A DNA stretch of 64,000 nt, from assembly GCA_035546855.1 (NCBI GenBank), contig DASZVY010000089.1, positions 1 through 64,000 on the forward strand, written 5' to 3'. This document shows, piece after piece, positions 22,424 to 31,088 of the stretch (within the stretch, counting starts at the first letter, position 1; the number at the start of each line of letters is the position of its first letter). The notes under the pieces are model-generated. The model was not told the DNA's origin, ran no database searches, and saw nothing but the letters and a program-made list of their open reading frames with translations. Position numbers and translations under genes: made by a program. Source of the stretch: Nitrobacter sp035546855. GTDB taxonomy: Bacteria > Pseudomonadota > Alphaproteobacteria > Rhizobiales > Xanthobacteraceae.

Positions 22424-23605
22424 ATGAACGGACAGGAAGTCGTCATCGTCGGCGCGGCGCGGACGCCGGTCGGCGCCTTCAACGGCGCGTTGTCGAGCCT
22501 GCCGGCCCACCGGCTCGGCGAGGTCGCCGTCAGGGCGGCGCTGGAGCGCGCGGGGGTGAAGCCGGAGGAGGTGACCGAGACCATCCTCGGCCAGATCCTC
22601 ACCGCGGCGCAGGGGCAGAACCCGGCGCGCCAGGCTGCGATCGCCGCCGGCATCCCGGTCGAGAGCCCGGCGTGGGGCGTCAACCAGCTCTGTGGCTCGG
22701 GGCTTCGCGCGGTCGCGCTCGGGTGGCAGGCGATCATGAACGGCGATTCCGAGATCGTCGTCGCCGGCGGCCAGGAGAGCATGAGCCAGGCGCCGCATGC
22801 CGCCCATCTTCGCAACGGCGTCAAGATGGGCGAGCTTGCCATGGTCGACACCATGATCAAGGACGGGCTGTGGGACGCCTTCAACGGCTACCACATGGGC
22901 AACACCGCCGAGAACGTGGCGAAGCAGTACCAGATCACCCGGCAGCAACAGGATGAGTTTGCCACGGCCTCGCAGAACAAGGCGGAAGCCGCGCAGAAGG
23001 CTGGCCGGTTCAAGGATGAGATCGCTCCCGTCACCATCAAGACCCGCAAGGGCGACATCGTGGTCGACAAGGATGAATATCCAAAGGCGGGCGTAACGGT
23101 CGATTCAATTGCCAAGCTGCGTCCGGCCTTCGAGAAGGACGGCACGGTCACGGCGGCCAACGCGTCGGGCATCAACGACGGCGCGGCCGCAGTCGTGCTG
23201 ATGACGGCCAAGCAGGCGGCCAAGGAAGGCCGGACGCCGATTGCCCGCATCGTGTCGTGGGGACAGGCCGGTGTCGACCCCAAGATCATGGGCACCGGCC
23301 CGATCCCGGCGTCGCGCACGGCGCTCAAGAAGGCCGGTTGGAATATCGCCGATCTCGATCTGATCGAAGCCAACGAAGCGTTCGCTGCGCAGGCTTGCGC
23401 CGTCAACAAGGATCTCGGCTGGGATCCCGCGAAGGTCAACGTCAACGGTGGCGCCATCGCCATCGGCCATCCGATCGGCGCATCCGGTACCCGCGTATTG
23501 GTGACGCTGCTGCACGAGATGCAGAAACGCGACGCCAGGAAGGGCCTCGCGACACTGTGCATCGGCGGTGGCATGGGCATCGCGATGTGTGTCGAACGCA
23601 ACTGA
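22424..23605 (+). CDS. phaA: Acetyl-CoA acetyltransferase (beta-ketothiolase) PhaA
   Basis: The 393-residue thiolase condenses two acetyl-CoA to acetoacetyl-CoA, the first step of polyhydroxybutyrate synthesis. Catalytic residues are all visible: Cys90 in GVNQLCGSGLRAV, His349 in AIAIGHPIGASG and Cys379 in LCIGGGMG. The ATG at 22424 gives the normal N terminus MNGQEVVIVGAARTPVG. phaB follows after a terminator. The base composition changes inside the gene: the first 450-500 bp look like the upstream segment, the rest like the downstream segment, although the reading frame is intact. Confidence 0.95.
   Translation: MNGQEVVIVGAARTPVGAFNGALSSLPAHRLGEVAVRAALERAGVKPEEVTETILGQILTAAQGQNPARQAAIAAGIPVESPAWGVNQLCGSGLRAVALGWQAIMNGDSEIVVAGGQESMSQAPHAAHLRNGVKMGELAMVDTMIKDGLWDAFNGYHMGNTAENVAKQYQITRQQQDEFATASQNKAEAAQKAGRFKDEIAPVTIKTRKGDIVVDKDEYPKAGVTVDSIAKLRPAFEKDGTVTAANASGINDGAAAVVLMTAKQAAKEGRTPIARIVSWGQAGVDPKIMGTGPIPASRTALKKAGWNIADLDLIEANEAFAAQACAVNKDLGWDPAKVNVNGGAIAIGHPIGASGTRVLVTLLHEMQKRDARKGLATLCIGGGMGIAMCVERN
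22860..22940. other. Compositional junction between the two halves of the window
   Basis: Before this point coding DNA is extremely GC-rich; after it codons ending in A or T (gat, aat, gaa, gtt) become common. A hand count of 22741-22800 gives 43 of 60 G+C and of 23041-23100 gives 35 of 60; these are only samples. Repeat families also change here. The region encodes the conserved thiolase segment DGLWDAFNGYHMGNTAENVA, a likely cross-over site for either recombination or mis-assembly. Confidence 0.55.
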
Positions 23606-23671
23606 GCACTGCGGATGGGGCGAATGATGACAATATCATCGCGCCACCGGATGATGCCTTGCTAGACAAGA

Positions 23672-23698
23672 ATGCCCGGCCTCGCGCCGGGCATTTTT
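23672..23698 (+). terminator. Intrinsic terminator after phaA
   Basis: ATGCCCGGC-CTCGC-GCCGGGCAT forms a perfect 9-bp stem followed by TTTT. It separates phaA from phaB, so phaB probably has its own promoter or depends on read-through. Confidence 0.8.
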
Positions 23699-23758
23699 AT
23701 GTGCAATGCTTGTTCAACGACCGGGATAATTCCGGCTGCTACCAAGGAGGACGACGTT

Positions 23759-24484
23759 ATGGCACGAGTTGCACTGGTGACCGGGGGAACGCGAGGTATC
23801 GGCGCTGCCATCAGCAAGGCGCTGAAAGCCAGCGGTTACAAGGTTGCGGCAAGTTACGCCGGCAACGACGCCGCAGCGGAGAAATTCAAGACCGAGACCG
23901 GCATCCCCGTCTACAAGTGGGATGTCAGTTCGTTCGACGCCTGCACGGCCGGAATCAAGAAGGTGGAAGCCGATCTCGGGCCGGTGGAAATCCTCGTCAA
24001 CAATGCCGGCATCACCAAGGATGGCGCGTTTCACAAGATGACCGTCGATCAGTGGAATGCGGTCATCAACACCAATCTCGGATCGCTGTTCAACATGACG
24101 CGTCCGGTGATCGAGGGCATGCGTGCGCGCAAGTTCGGCCGCATCATCAATATCTCCTCGATCAACGGCCAGAAGGGGCAATTCGGACAGGTGAACTATT
24201 CGGCCGCGAAGGCGGGCGACATCGGCTTCACCAAGGCGCTCGCGCTCGAGAACGCCAAAGGCGGCATTACCGTCAACGTGATCTGTCCGGGCTACATCAA
24301 CACCGAGATGGTGCAGGCGGTGCCGAAGGATGTGGTCGAGAAGAGCATCCTGCCGCAGATCCCGGTGAACCGCCTCGGCGAGCCCGAGGAAATCGCGCGC
24401 GCGGTGGTGTTTCTCGCCGCCGACGAAGCCGGCTTCATCACGGGATCGACGCTGACGGTCAACGGCGGGCAATATCACGCGTGA
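23759..24484 (+). CDS. phaB: Acetoacetyl-CoA reductase PhaB
   Basis: The 241-residue NADPH-dependent SDR reduces acetoacetyl-CoA to (R)-3-hydroxybutyryl-CoA for polyhydroxybutyrate. TGGTRGIGAAIS at the N terminus, NNAGITKDGAFHKMT near residue 81, Ser133/134, Tyr147 and Lys151 (YSAAK) and QVNYSAAKAGDIGFTKALA are typical. AAGGAGG precedes the ATG at 23759 by 8 bases. The terminator between phaA and phaB makes the pair separately tunable. No phaC or phaR is in the window. Confidence 0.95.
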   Translation: MARVALVTGGTRGIGAAISKALKASGYKVAASYAGNDAAAEKFKTETGIPVYKWDVSSFDACTAGIKKVEADLGPVEILVNNAGITKDGAFHKMTVDQWNAVINTNLGSLFNMTRPVIEGMRARKFGRIINISSINGQKGQFGQVNYSAAKAGDIGFTKALALENAKGGITVNVICPGYINTEMVQAVPKDVVEKSILPQIPVNRLGEPEEIARAVVFLAADEAGFITGSTLTVNGGQYHA

Positions 24485-24490
24485 TTGTTC

Positions 24491-24605
24491 GTCATTCCGG
24501 GGCGGGCGCATCGTCGGCTGTGCCGACATGAGCCCGAACCCGGAATCTTGTGGTTGCGCGATGAGATTCCGGGTTCGCTCGTAAGAACTCGCGCCCCGGA
24601 ATGAC
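24491..24605. repeat. Dispersed palindromic repeat (family B3)
   Basis: GTCATTCCGGGGCG at the left end mirrors CGCCCCGGAATGAC at the right end (24592-24605), with an internal pair around CGGAATC/GATTCCG. It fills the gap between phaB and the EamA gene, and its right arm contains the first ATG of that gene. Confidence 0.8.
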
Positions 24606-25506
24606 CGAAATGACCTCCCGCACCGCGACGCTCATCGGCCTCACCGCGATCCTGATGTGGTCGCTGCTCGCCGTGATGACGGTCGAGACCGGGCGCGTGC
24701 CGGCGTTTCAACTCGCGGCGATGACGTTCGCGATCGGCGGTCTCTCGGGCTGCGCGAGCTGGCTGGTGCGTCCCGAAGGCGCGCGCGCGTTGCGGCAGCC
24801 GCTCGTGGCATGGCTGGTCGGTGTCGGTGGGCTGTTCGGCTATCACGCGCTGTATTTCCTGGCGCTACGACTGGCGCCGCCCGCCGAGGCCGGCCTGCTG
24901 AATTATCTCTGGCCGCTCCTGATCGTGTTGTTTTCGGCGCTGTTGCCCGGCGAGCGGCTGGCGCCGCATCACATCATCGGCGCGCTGCTGGGCTTGGCGG
25001 GAACCGTGCTGCTGATATCCGGCAATGTCACGGTGCACATCGCACGCGGCCAGATCGCCGGCCTCGCGGCCGCGCTCATCGCGGCCTTCGTGTGGGCTGC
25101 CTATTCGGTTCTCTCGCGCCGCTTGGCTTCAGTCCCGACCGATGCCGTCGCGGGCTTTTGTCTGGTCACGTCGGTGCTGGCGGCGGTGATGCACATGCTG
25201 CTGGAACAGACGGCATGGCCGGACAGCGCTGCGCAATGGCTCGCCATTGCCGGACTCGGTGTCGGTCCGGTCGGCCTGGCCTTCTATGTCTGGGACATCG
25301 GCATGAAGCGCGGCGATATTCGTGTGCTCGGTGCGGCGTCCTACACGACGCCATTGCTGTCGACCCTGTTCCTCATTCTCGCGGGTTTCGCGCAGGCCAC
25401 CGCGACATTGGGGCTCGCTGCGCTTCTCATCGCCGGCGGTGGTCTGATCGCGGCGAAGGATATGATCTGGAGAAGGAAAGCCACGTCCGCAGCGTCGTCA
25501 TCCTGA
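24601..25506 (+). CDS. EamA/DMT-family transporter
   Basis: A 301-residue drug/metabolite-transporter-superfamily protein with about ten transmembrane helices in two EamA repeats (first from LIGLTAILMWSLLAVMTV, second from LAAALIAAFVWAAYSVLSRR). Members export amino acids or metabolites; substrate unknown. Two ATGs are possible, 24601 (inside the repeat) and 24610 (MTSRTATLIG); neither has a convincing Shine-Dalgarno. The C-terminal Ser-Ser-stop is encoded by the following repeat. Confidence 0.85.
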   Translation: MTEMTSRTATLIGLTAILMWSLLAVMTVETGRVPAFQLAAMTFAIGGLSGCASWLVRPEGARALRQPLVAWLVGVGGLFGYHALYFLALRLAPPAEAGLLNYLWPLLIVLFSALLPGERLAPHHIIGALLGLAGTVLLISGNVTVHIARGQIAGLAAALIAAFVWAAYSVLSRRLASVPTDAVAGFCLVTSVLAAVMHMLLEQTAWPDSAAQWLAIAGLGVGPVGLAFYVWDIGMKRGDIRVLGAASYTTPLLSTLFLILAGFAQATATLGLAALLIAGGGLIAAKDMIWRRKATSAASSS

Positions 25507-25592
25507 GGTGCGTGCGAAGCGCGCCTCGTTACGTCAGATGCAAGCGGCTCTCCTTCGAGGCCGTCGCAAAGCGACGGCGCCTCAGGATGACG
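25496..25592. repeat. Dispersed palindromic repeat (family B2) shared by two gene ends
   Basis: CGTCATCCTGAGG at 25496 mirrors CCTCAGGATGACG at 25580-25592 in a 97-bp imperfect palindrome, with an internal GCCGTCGC-AAA-GCGACGGC hairpin. Both convergent neighbours terminate inside it. Confidence 0.85.
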
Positions 25593-26040
25593 ATCGTGTT
25601 TGTGGCCGGGTTGGCGGCTCCCATCCATCGGGTGCCAGTTCGAATCCGGAAAATTCAAATCCCGGCGCGACGGTGCAGCCCACCAGCGTCCAGTCGCCGC
25701 TGCTCTCCGCTGCCTGCCATGCGCCGGCAGGTACGATGGCCTGCGGCAATTCTCCCGACGCGAGACCGGGACCGAGGCGGACGTTGCGCGTTGCATCGCC
25801 GTCATGAATCTGCAATGTCAGAGGACATCCAGCGTAGTAGTGCCAAATCTCCACCGCATCGACGCGATGCCAGTGCGAGCGTTCGCCCCTTGCGAGCAGA
25901 AAATAGATCGCCGTCGATGCGGCGCGCCCCTTCGCATCGGTGCGGATATCGCGAAACGTTTCGCGGTAGTGGCCGCCTTCGGGATGCGGCACGAGGCCGA
26001 GCCGCGCGATCACATCGGCAGCGGTTTCAAGTCGGGGCAT
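25582..26040 (-). CDS. DUF985 cupin-like protein
   Basis: A 152-residue protein of the DUF985 (YML079-like) cupin family: LGLVPHPEGGHYRETFRD near the N terminus, STAIYFLLARGERSHWHRVD (motif 1 with His) and AEIWHYYAG-like VEIWHYYAGCPL, then VAPGFEFSGFELA at the end. Substrate is not known; related folds include sugar-nucleotide epimerases and germin-like proteins. The last residues SSS and TGA come from the adjoining repeat. Confidence 0.85.
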   Translation of the reverse strand: MPRLETAADVIARLGLVPHPEGGHYRETFRDIRTDAKGRAASTAIYFLLARGERSHWHRVDAVEIWHYYAGCPLTLQIHDGDATRNVRLGPGLASGELPQAIVPAGAWQAAESSGDWTLVGCTVAPGFEFSGFELAPDGWEPPTRPQTRSSS

Positions 26041-26105
26041 GATCTGGTCCGAAAACCGGAAGCCCGCTTTGCGCTGACGCGGTCCTTTGGGTCGGGATCA
26101 TGCCC

Positions 26106-26873
26106 TCACGACTTGTTCTTGCGCTCACGCAGTTCGCCGAACACGTCGGCGCCGCTCGCGCCCTTCATGTGGACGGCGGCTGCTACGGCGGGATCGTCGG
26201 CACGCAGGAATACGTTGGCATTCTTCTCCTCGCCCATCAGCGTCGGCACGGTGGGCTTGCCTTCGGCGCGCAACCGCGTGACCTCCTCGGCGCGCGCCTT
26301 GAGCGCGGCATTGTCCGGTTCGATCGTGAGCGCGAATTTGACGTTCGACGCTGTGTATTCGTGGCCGCAATAGAGCCGGAAATCGTCCGGCAGCGCGCGC
26401 AGCTTCAACAGCGAGTCCCACATCATCGGATAGGTGCCTTCGAACACCCGTCCGCAGCCGATCGAGAACAGCGTATCGGCGGCGAACACCGCTTTCTCGT
26501 CGTCGAACACATAGCTGATATGGTCGAGCGTGTGGCCGGGCGTTTCCAGCACGCGCCCGAGCAGGCTGCCGACCTTGACGATGTCGCCTTGCCCGACGCG
26601 CAGATCGACGTTGGCGATCCTGGCTTCCTTGTCGTGCGGCGCCACCACGCGGCAGTTGTATTTCTCTTTCAGTTCGGCGACGCCGCCGACGTGATCGCCA
26701 TGGTGGTGCGTGATGAGGATGTCGGTGAGCGTCCAGCCCTCGCGCTCCAGCGCCTTGATGATCGGCGCGGCCTCGGGCGCATCGATCGCGGCGGTGGCCT
26801 TGGTCGCGGGATCGTGGATCAGCGCGCCGAAATTGTCGGTGAGGCAGGGAAACAGGCGGATTTCGGCAGTCAT
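26106..26873 (-). CDS. gloB: Hydroxyacylglutathione hydrolase (glyoxalase II)
   Basis: The 255-residue metallo-beta-lactamase-fold enzyme hydrolyses S-lactoylglutathione to lactate in methylglyoxal detoxification. THHHGDH (His56, His58, Asp60, His61) binds the dinuclear metal; further ligands are in TPGHTLDH, FAADTLF and CGHEYTASN. The C-terminal LMGEEKNANVFLRA is the family's substrate-binding tail. Full length. It is divergent from a methyltransferase gene over 140 bp. Confidence 0.95.
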   Translation of the reverse strand: MTAEIRLFPCLTDNFGALIHDPATKATAAIDAPEAAPIIKALEREGWTLTDILITHHHGDHVGGVAELKEKYNCRVVAPHDKEARIANVDLRVGQGDIVKVGSLLGRVLETPGHTLDHISYVFDDEKAVFAADTLFSIGCGRVFEGTYPMMWDSLLKLRALPDDFRLYCGHEYTASNVKFALTIEPDNAALKARAEEVTRLRAEGKPTVPTLMGEEKNANVFLRADDPAVAAAVHMKGASGADVFGELRERKNKS

Positions 26874-27013
26874 GTTGGCTCCGTAATATTATTTGCCGGA
26901 AGCTAGCACAGGCGCCGGACCCGATAAAACGGCGCATTAACGCTTGCGGGCGATTTCGCGAGAGCGGGCGGGCAGGGGTGCCGCGCACCGCAGCGGCATG
27001 ATAGCTTGCCGGC

Positions 27014-27748
27014 ATGACAATCGACGTCATCGATCTCCGCGACTTCTATTCGCAGCGTCTCGGCGTCGTCGCGCGGCGGCTGATCAATCGCGCGATCCAT
27101 GCCCAGTGGCCCCATGCCGATGGGCAGCGCGTGCTCGGGCTCGGTTATCCGACGCCCTACCTCGGCTTGTTCCGGGAGGACAGCGAGCGTTGCATTGCCT
27201 TCATGCCGGCGGCGCAGGGTGTGCTGAAATGGCCGACATCGCGGCCGACGCTGGCGACGCTGGTCGACGAACTGTCCCTGCCACTGCCGGAGGCGGCAGT
27301 GGATCGTATCCTGCTGGTGCATGCGCTGGAAATGTCGGACGATCCGGAAAGCCTGCTGCGCGAGGTGTGGCGCGTGCTTGCCCCCTCGGGCCGCATGATG
27401 GCGGTCATTCCCAACCGTCGCGGCGTGTGGACGCGCACCGACGCCACGCCGTTCGGCCATGGCCGGCCATATTCCCGCTCGCAGATCACCGATCTCCTGC
27501 GGCAGACCTGGTTCACGCCCACAGCCTGGAGCGAGGCGCTGTTCATGCCGCCGGTGCGTGGCGGCTGGTTCCTGCGCTCCGCGACGGCATGGGAGCGCGC
27601 CGGGGCGGCGATGTCGCTGCCGTTCGCCGGCGTGCATATCGTGGAGGCGACCAAGCAGGTCTATCGCGCGATTCCCGCCAAGCGCGAACGCACGCGCCTG
27701 ATCCCATCACTGCGGCCCGTGCTGGTGCCGTCGTCGATGCAGCGCTGA
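27014..27748 (+). CDS. Class I SAM-dependent methyltransferase
   Basis: A 244-residue methyltransferase-type protein. The region RVLGLGYPTPYLGLF at residue 40 stands where motif I (normally E/DxGxGxG) should be and is degenerate; VDRILLVHALEMSDDPESLL is motif II-III and LREVWRVLAPSGRMMAVIPN the conserved strand after it. The same family is regularly found beside gloB in Bradyrhizobium relatives. Substrate unknown; poor motif I makes catalysis uncertain. Confidence 0.8.
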   Translation: MTIDVIDLRDFYSQRLGVVARRLINRAIHAQWPHADGQRVLGLGYPTPYLGLFREDSERCIAFMPAAQGVLKWPTSRPTLATLVDELSLPLPEAAVDRILLVHALEMSDDPESLLREVWRVLAPSGRMMAVIPNRRGVWTRTDATPFGHGRPYSRSQITDLLRQTWFTPTAWSEALFMPPVRGGWFLRSATAWERAGAAMSLPFAGVHIVEATKQVYRAIPAKRERTRLIPSLRPVLVPSSMQR

Positions 27749-27809
27749 AAGAGATCTTCAATCGCGAATTCTGACTCTTCACGCTCTCCCCAGAGGAGGG
27801 TGAAGTGCG

Positions 27810-28541
27810 TCACTGGTTGCCGGAATTGAAGTCCTCGCTCGGCGCGGCGCCGGGCTGCGCCATGCCCTCCGGGCGCGGGCCATGCGGCCGGCGGCGGCGG
27901 CGCGGGAAACGCTCATTGCGTTCGCCGCCCTGGTGCCCGTTGCCTTCGAACCCGTTGCCGTTGACTTGCGGCTGGGCGCCCCCGGTGATGAAGGAGGGCA
28001 GGCGATCGACATGGCCGTGGTCGGCCGGCGCCGCGGGTTGCGGCTGATACTGCGGCTGTGGCTGGCGATGCTCGCGCGGCTGCTGCTGGTCGCGCTGATA
28101 GGGCTGCGCGTCGCGCGGCTGGCTCTCGCGCGGCGGATAGGGCTGCTGTGACTGGACCGGAATGAAGCCCGGCTCGGCGCCGAAGTTGGAATAGCTGTCG
28201 CCGTCGTCCTCGCCGAGATCGTCCGCGGTGTCGTTGTCGATGCGCGGTTGCTGTTGCTGTTGTGGCTGGTTCTGGCGGAACTGCTCCTGCGCCGCTGCGA
28301 TCAGGCGGAAGTAGTGCTCGGCATGCTGGTAATAGTTTTCGGCGGCCACCGGATCTCCGGACGAGCGGGCGTCACGGGCGAGCTGAACGTATTTCTCGGC
28401 AATGTGCGAGGCGGTGCCGCGAATCTTGATGTCCGGTCCGTTGGATTCGAATACCCGCGTCAACGGATTCTGGCCACGCCGGTTGTTGTTATTGTTGTTG
28501 TTCCGGTTGCGCATCCGCTTGTTGTTCTGACCGTTTCTCAT
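27810..28541 (-). CDS. DUF4167 protein with low-complexity tail
   Basis: A 243-residue protein. The conserved DUF4167 core is at the N terminus (GPDIKIRGTASHIAEKYVQL, then AENYYQHAEHYFRLIAAAQE). It is preceded by a poly-Asn run (NNNNNNN at residues 14-20) and followed by about 120 residues rich in Gln, Pro and Arg, ending in RFPRRRRRPHGPR. The basic ends suggest nucleic-acid binding, consistent with its steady location next to prmC-prfA in Rhizobiales; function is not known. Confidence 0.88.
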   Translation of the reverse strand: MRNGQNNKRMRNRNNNNNNNRRGQNPLTRVFESNGPDIKIRGTASHIAEKYVQLARDARSSGDPVAAENYYQHAEHYFRLIAAAQEQFRQNQPQQQQQPRIDNDTADDLGEDDGDSYSNFGAEPGFIPVQSQQPYPPRESQPRDAQPYQRDQQQPREHRQPQPQYQPQPAAPADHGHVDRLPSFITGGAQPQVNGNGFEGNGHQGGERNERFPRRRRRPHGPRPEGMAQPGAAPSEDFNSGNQ

Positions 28542-29071
28542 GTCTTGCCTTCAGTTGTCAGCCTTGAATGTCCAGCCCAGTCGTTCGGTTCGAGTCGTTT
28601 CGTTCGGTTCAAGAATTCGAATCGTTGATGATGTCGGGTCGTCGCCATGGCTGCATCCGTGCAGCGCGCATCAGGCGCGGCGCAAGCCGGTCCAGCTCAT
28701 TTCCACGCCCGAATATCCAACCCTCGCGTTCGACAAGACGCGTTCCCCGATTGCCGGCGGGTCGCCACGCGGCTCCGCCCGGGCCTGCTCATTCAGCCCG
28801 CCACCGGCCCAAGTTGTTTCGCGTAAATCTTCAAGCGCAAATATCAGGCTTTCGTTCGCTTCGCGGTCGCAAGCAGCGCAGCTCTCTCAGCCCTCGCGCT
28901 CGATATGACCTGCCTTCAGGAACCTTTCAATCGGGCCGGTTCTCGCATCGAGAACTCCGGTCTCCATCCGCGGCACCCCCGCGGAGCCAGCAACCCCGGA
29001 CCGACGTTATGGCCGGAACGTAGTCGCTCCCGGGGGATATTCCAAGAGGTTTTTTGCGTTCCAATCGGGCT
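28542..29071. other. 530-bp gene-free region upstream of DUF4167
   Basis: No convincing gene in either strand. Near 28581-28613 there is an imperfect tandem repeat (TCGTTCGGTTCGAG, TCGTTTCGTTCGGTTCAAG) followed by the palindrome-like GAATTCGAATC. A long leader for the DUF4167 mRNA is plausible. Codon patterns in the open plus-strand frame (28568-29023) are Ser/Arg-rich and look non-coding. Confidence 0.5.
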
Positions 29072-29962
29072 TTACCGGGGCAATTGACGGCCGGTCACGA
29101 CGCGGATGATGCCCGCCAGGTCGGGTTTTGGCGCGCCCGTCATGGTTAATCCCGCCGCGGTCATCAGGGCTGCGACGTCAGCCTCCTGACCCTGCCCGAT
29201 TTCAAGCACGAGCAGGCCGCCCGGCGCGAGCCGCTGCGCCGCCTGTGGCGCGATCCGCCGATAGGCATCGAGCCCGTCCGGCCCACCGTCAAGCGCGAGG
29301 TGCGGATCGTGGTCGCGGACCTCAACCGCGAGAGCCGCAATCTCAGCGGAGCGGATATAGGGAGGATTCGAGACGATCAGGTCGAATGGACCGGCCAGGT
29401 CCCGGGCGTAGTCGCCGACGATGAAGTCCGCGCGCGCGTCAAGACCGAGGCTTGTCGCGTTCCGGCGGGCCGTCTCCAGCGCGGCCGTGCTGATGTCGGT
29501 TCCAACGCCTGTCGCTGCGGGCAGTTCGGTCAGCAGCGCGAGCAGGATCGCGCCGGTCCCGGTGCCGAGATCGGCGATACGGAGCGGTGCGCGGGTGCGG
29601 CCGTCGGCGCGCAGATGCTCGAGCACCGCCTCGATCACGGTCTCCGTGTCGGGTCTCGGACTGAGCGTTGCCGCGGAGACCGCAAGCGGCAGGCCCCAAA
29701 ACTCTTTCGCGCCGAGGATCCGCGCCACCGGCTCGCCCGCGATGCGCCGCTGCGCGAAAGCGGTGAGGCGATCTGCTTCGTCGGCGGTCAGTCGTCGCGC
29801 GGCCTGCGCGATCAGGCCGGTCAGGTCGAGCGACAGCACCGCACCGGCCAGAAGCCGCGCGTCGATATCGGGCGATTCAATGTTTGCGGTTTTGAATCGA
29901 AGCGCCAGCGCGCGCCGTGCGGCTTCGACGGTTTGGCCGGCGCGCATGCCTCCGTCGTTCAC
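29072..29962 (-). CDS. prmC: Release factor glutamine methyltransferase PrmC
   Basis: The 296-residue enzyme methylates the Gln of the GGQ motif in RF1 and RF2. N-terminal helical domain to about 85, then motif I LRIADLGTGTGAILLALL and the diagnostic NPPY motif (VSNPPYIRS). The GTG start at 29962 overlaps the prfA stop in GTGA and has GAGG 7 bases upstream; an ATG at 29947 sits only one base after GGAGGC and is less likely. Coupling to prfA, which encodes its substrate RF1, makes functional sense. Confidence 0.93.
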   Translation of the reverse strand: MNDGGMRAGQTVEAARRALALRFKTANIESPDIDARLLAGAVLSLDLTGLIAQAARRLTADEADRLTAFAQRRIAGEPVARILGAKEFWGLPLAVSAATLSPRPDTETVIEAVLEHLRADGRTRAPLRIADLGTGTGAILLALLTELPAATGVGTDISTAALETARRNATSLGLDARADFIVGDYARDLAGPFDLIVSNPPYIRSAEIAALAVEVRDHDPHLALDGGPDGLDAYRRIAPQAAQRLAPGGLLVLEIGQGQEADVAALMTAAGLTMTGAPKPDLAGIIRVVTGRQLPR

Positions 29963-31041
29963 GCGCCGCCCTCGGCCGCGAGCTGCGCGGCCTGATGCTC
30001 GGTGGTCAGCGCGTCGATCAGCTCGTGAAGCGCGTCGCCCGCAATCACCTGCGGCAGCTTGTAGAGCGTCAGGTTGATGCGGTGATCGGTGACGCGGCCT
30101 TGCGGGAAATTGTAGGTGCGGATGCGCTCGGAACGGTCGCCCGAGCCGACCTGGCCCTTGCGGTCCGCAGAGCGGGCGGCGTTGATGCGCTGGCGCTCGG
30201 CATCGTAGATGCGCGAGCGCAGGATGTTCATCGCAGACGCCCGGTTCTTGTGCTGCGACCGGCTGTCCTGCATCATCACGACAATGCCAGTCGGAAGATG
30301 CGTAATCCGGATCGCCGACTCGGTCTTGTTGACGTGCTGGCCGCCGGCGCCCTGCGCGCGCATGGTCTCGATGCGCAGATCGGCGTCCTTGATATCGACG
30401 TCGACGTCCTCGACTTCCGGCAGCACCGCCACCGTCGCCGCCGAGGTATGGATGCGCCCCTGGGTTTCGGTGTCCGGCACGCGCTGCACCCGGTGCACGC
30501 CGGATTCGAATTTCAGCTTGGCGTAGGCGCCGCGGCCCTGCACCTCCGCGATGATTTCCTTGTAGCCGCCGACGGTGCCTTCGCTGGCGGAGACCACCTC
30601 GACCTTCCAGCCCTGCAGGCTTGCGAAGCGTTCGTACATCCGGAACAGGTCGCCTGCGAACAGCGAGGCTTCGTCGCCGCCGGTGCCGGCGCGGATTTCG
30701 AGCATCACGTTGCGCTCGTCCATCGCATCCTTCGGCAGCAGCGCGACGCGGATTTTCTGCGCGAGGTCTTCGCTGCGCGCTTCCAGCGCCGGCCGCTCGG
30801 CTTCCGCCATTTCGCGCATGTCGGGATCGGTCGCAGGATCTGATATCATCGCGTCGATTCCGGCGATTTCGGCGGTCGCGGCGCGCCACTCTTTCACAGC
30901 ATCGATGACGGGATTGAGCTCCGCGAGCTCGCGGGTCATCTGCACATATTTGTCGGCGCTGACCTGGCCCATCAGTTCGGCTTCAAGCGCCGCATGGCGG
31001 GCAAGCAGGATGTCGAGCTTGGCTTCGGGGAGAGGTGACAT
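29959..31041 (-). CDS. prfA: Peptide chain release factor 1
   Basis: The 360-residue RF1 recognises UAA and UAG. The codon-recognition domain carries the RF1-type segment GVHRVQRVPDTETQGRIHTS, and the catalytic GGQ is in MRAQGAGGQHVNKTESAIR. The ATG (31041) is preceded by GGAATAACCGCC, with only a weak ribosome-binding site. It lies 47 bp after ptsP and overlaps prmC by 4 bp, so ptsP-prfA-prmC is probably one operon. Confidence 0.97.
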   Translation of the reverse strand: MSPLPEAKLDILLARHAALEAELMGQVSADKYVQMTRELAELNPVIDAVKEWRAATAEIAGIDAMISDPATDPDMREMAEAERPALEARSEDLAQKIRVALLPKDAMDERNVMLEIRAGTGGDEASLFAGDLFRMYERFASLQGWKVEVVSASEGTVGGYKEIIAEVQGRGAYAKLKFESGVHRVQRVPDTETQGRIHTSAATVAVLPEVEDVDVDIKDADLRIETMRAQGAGGQHVNKTESAIRITHLPTGIVVMMQDSRSQHKNRASAMNILRSRIYDAERQRINAARSADRKGQVGSGDRSERIRTYNFPQGRVTDHRINLTLYKLPQVIAGDALHELIDALTTEHQAAQLAAEGGA

Positions 31042-31088
31042 GGCGGTTATTCCGGAATGCGACGAAGGGGCGTGCGGCAGACGTGTTG

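Noticed and set aside
28568..29023. Plus-strand frame of 151 codons upstream of DUF4167.
   Set aside because: Ser/Arg/Pro-rich without domain features or ribosome-binding site, and it runs over tandem repeats.
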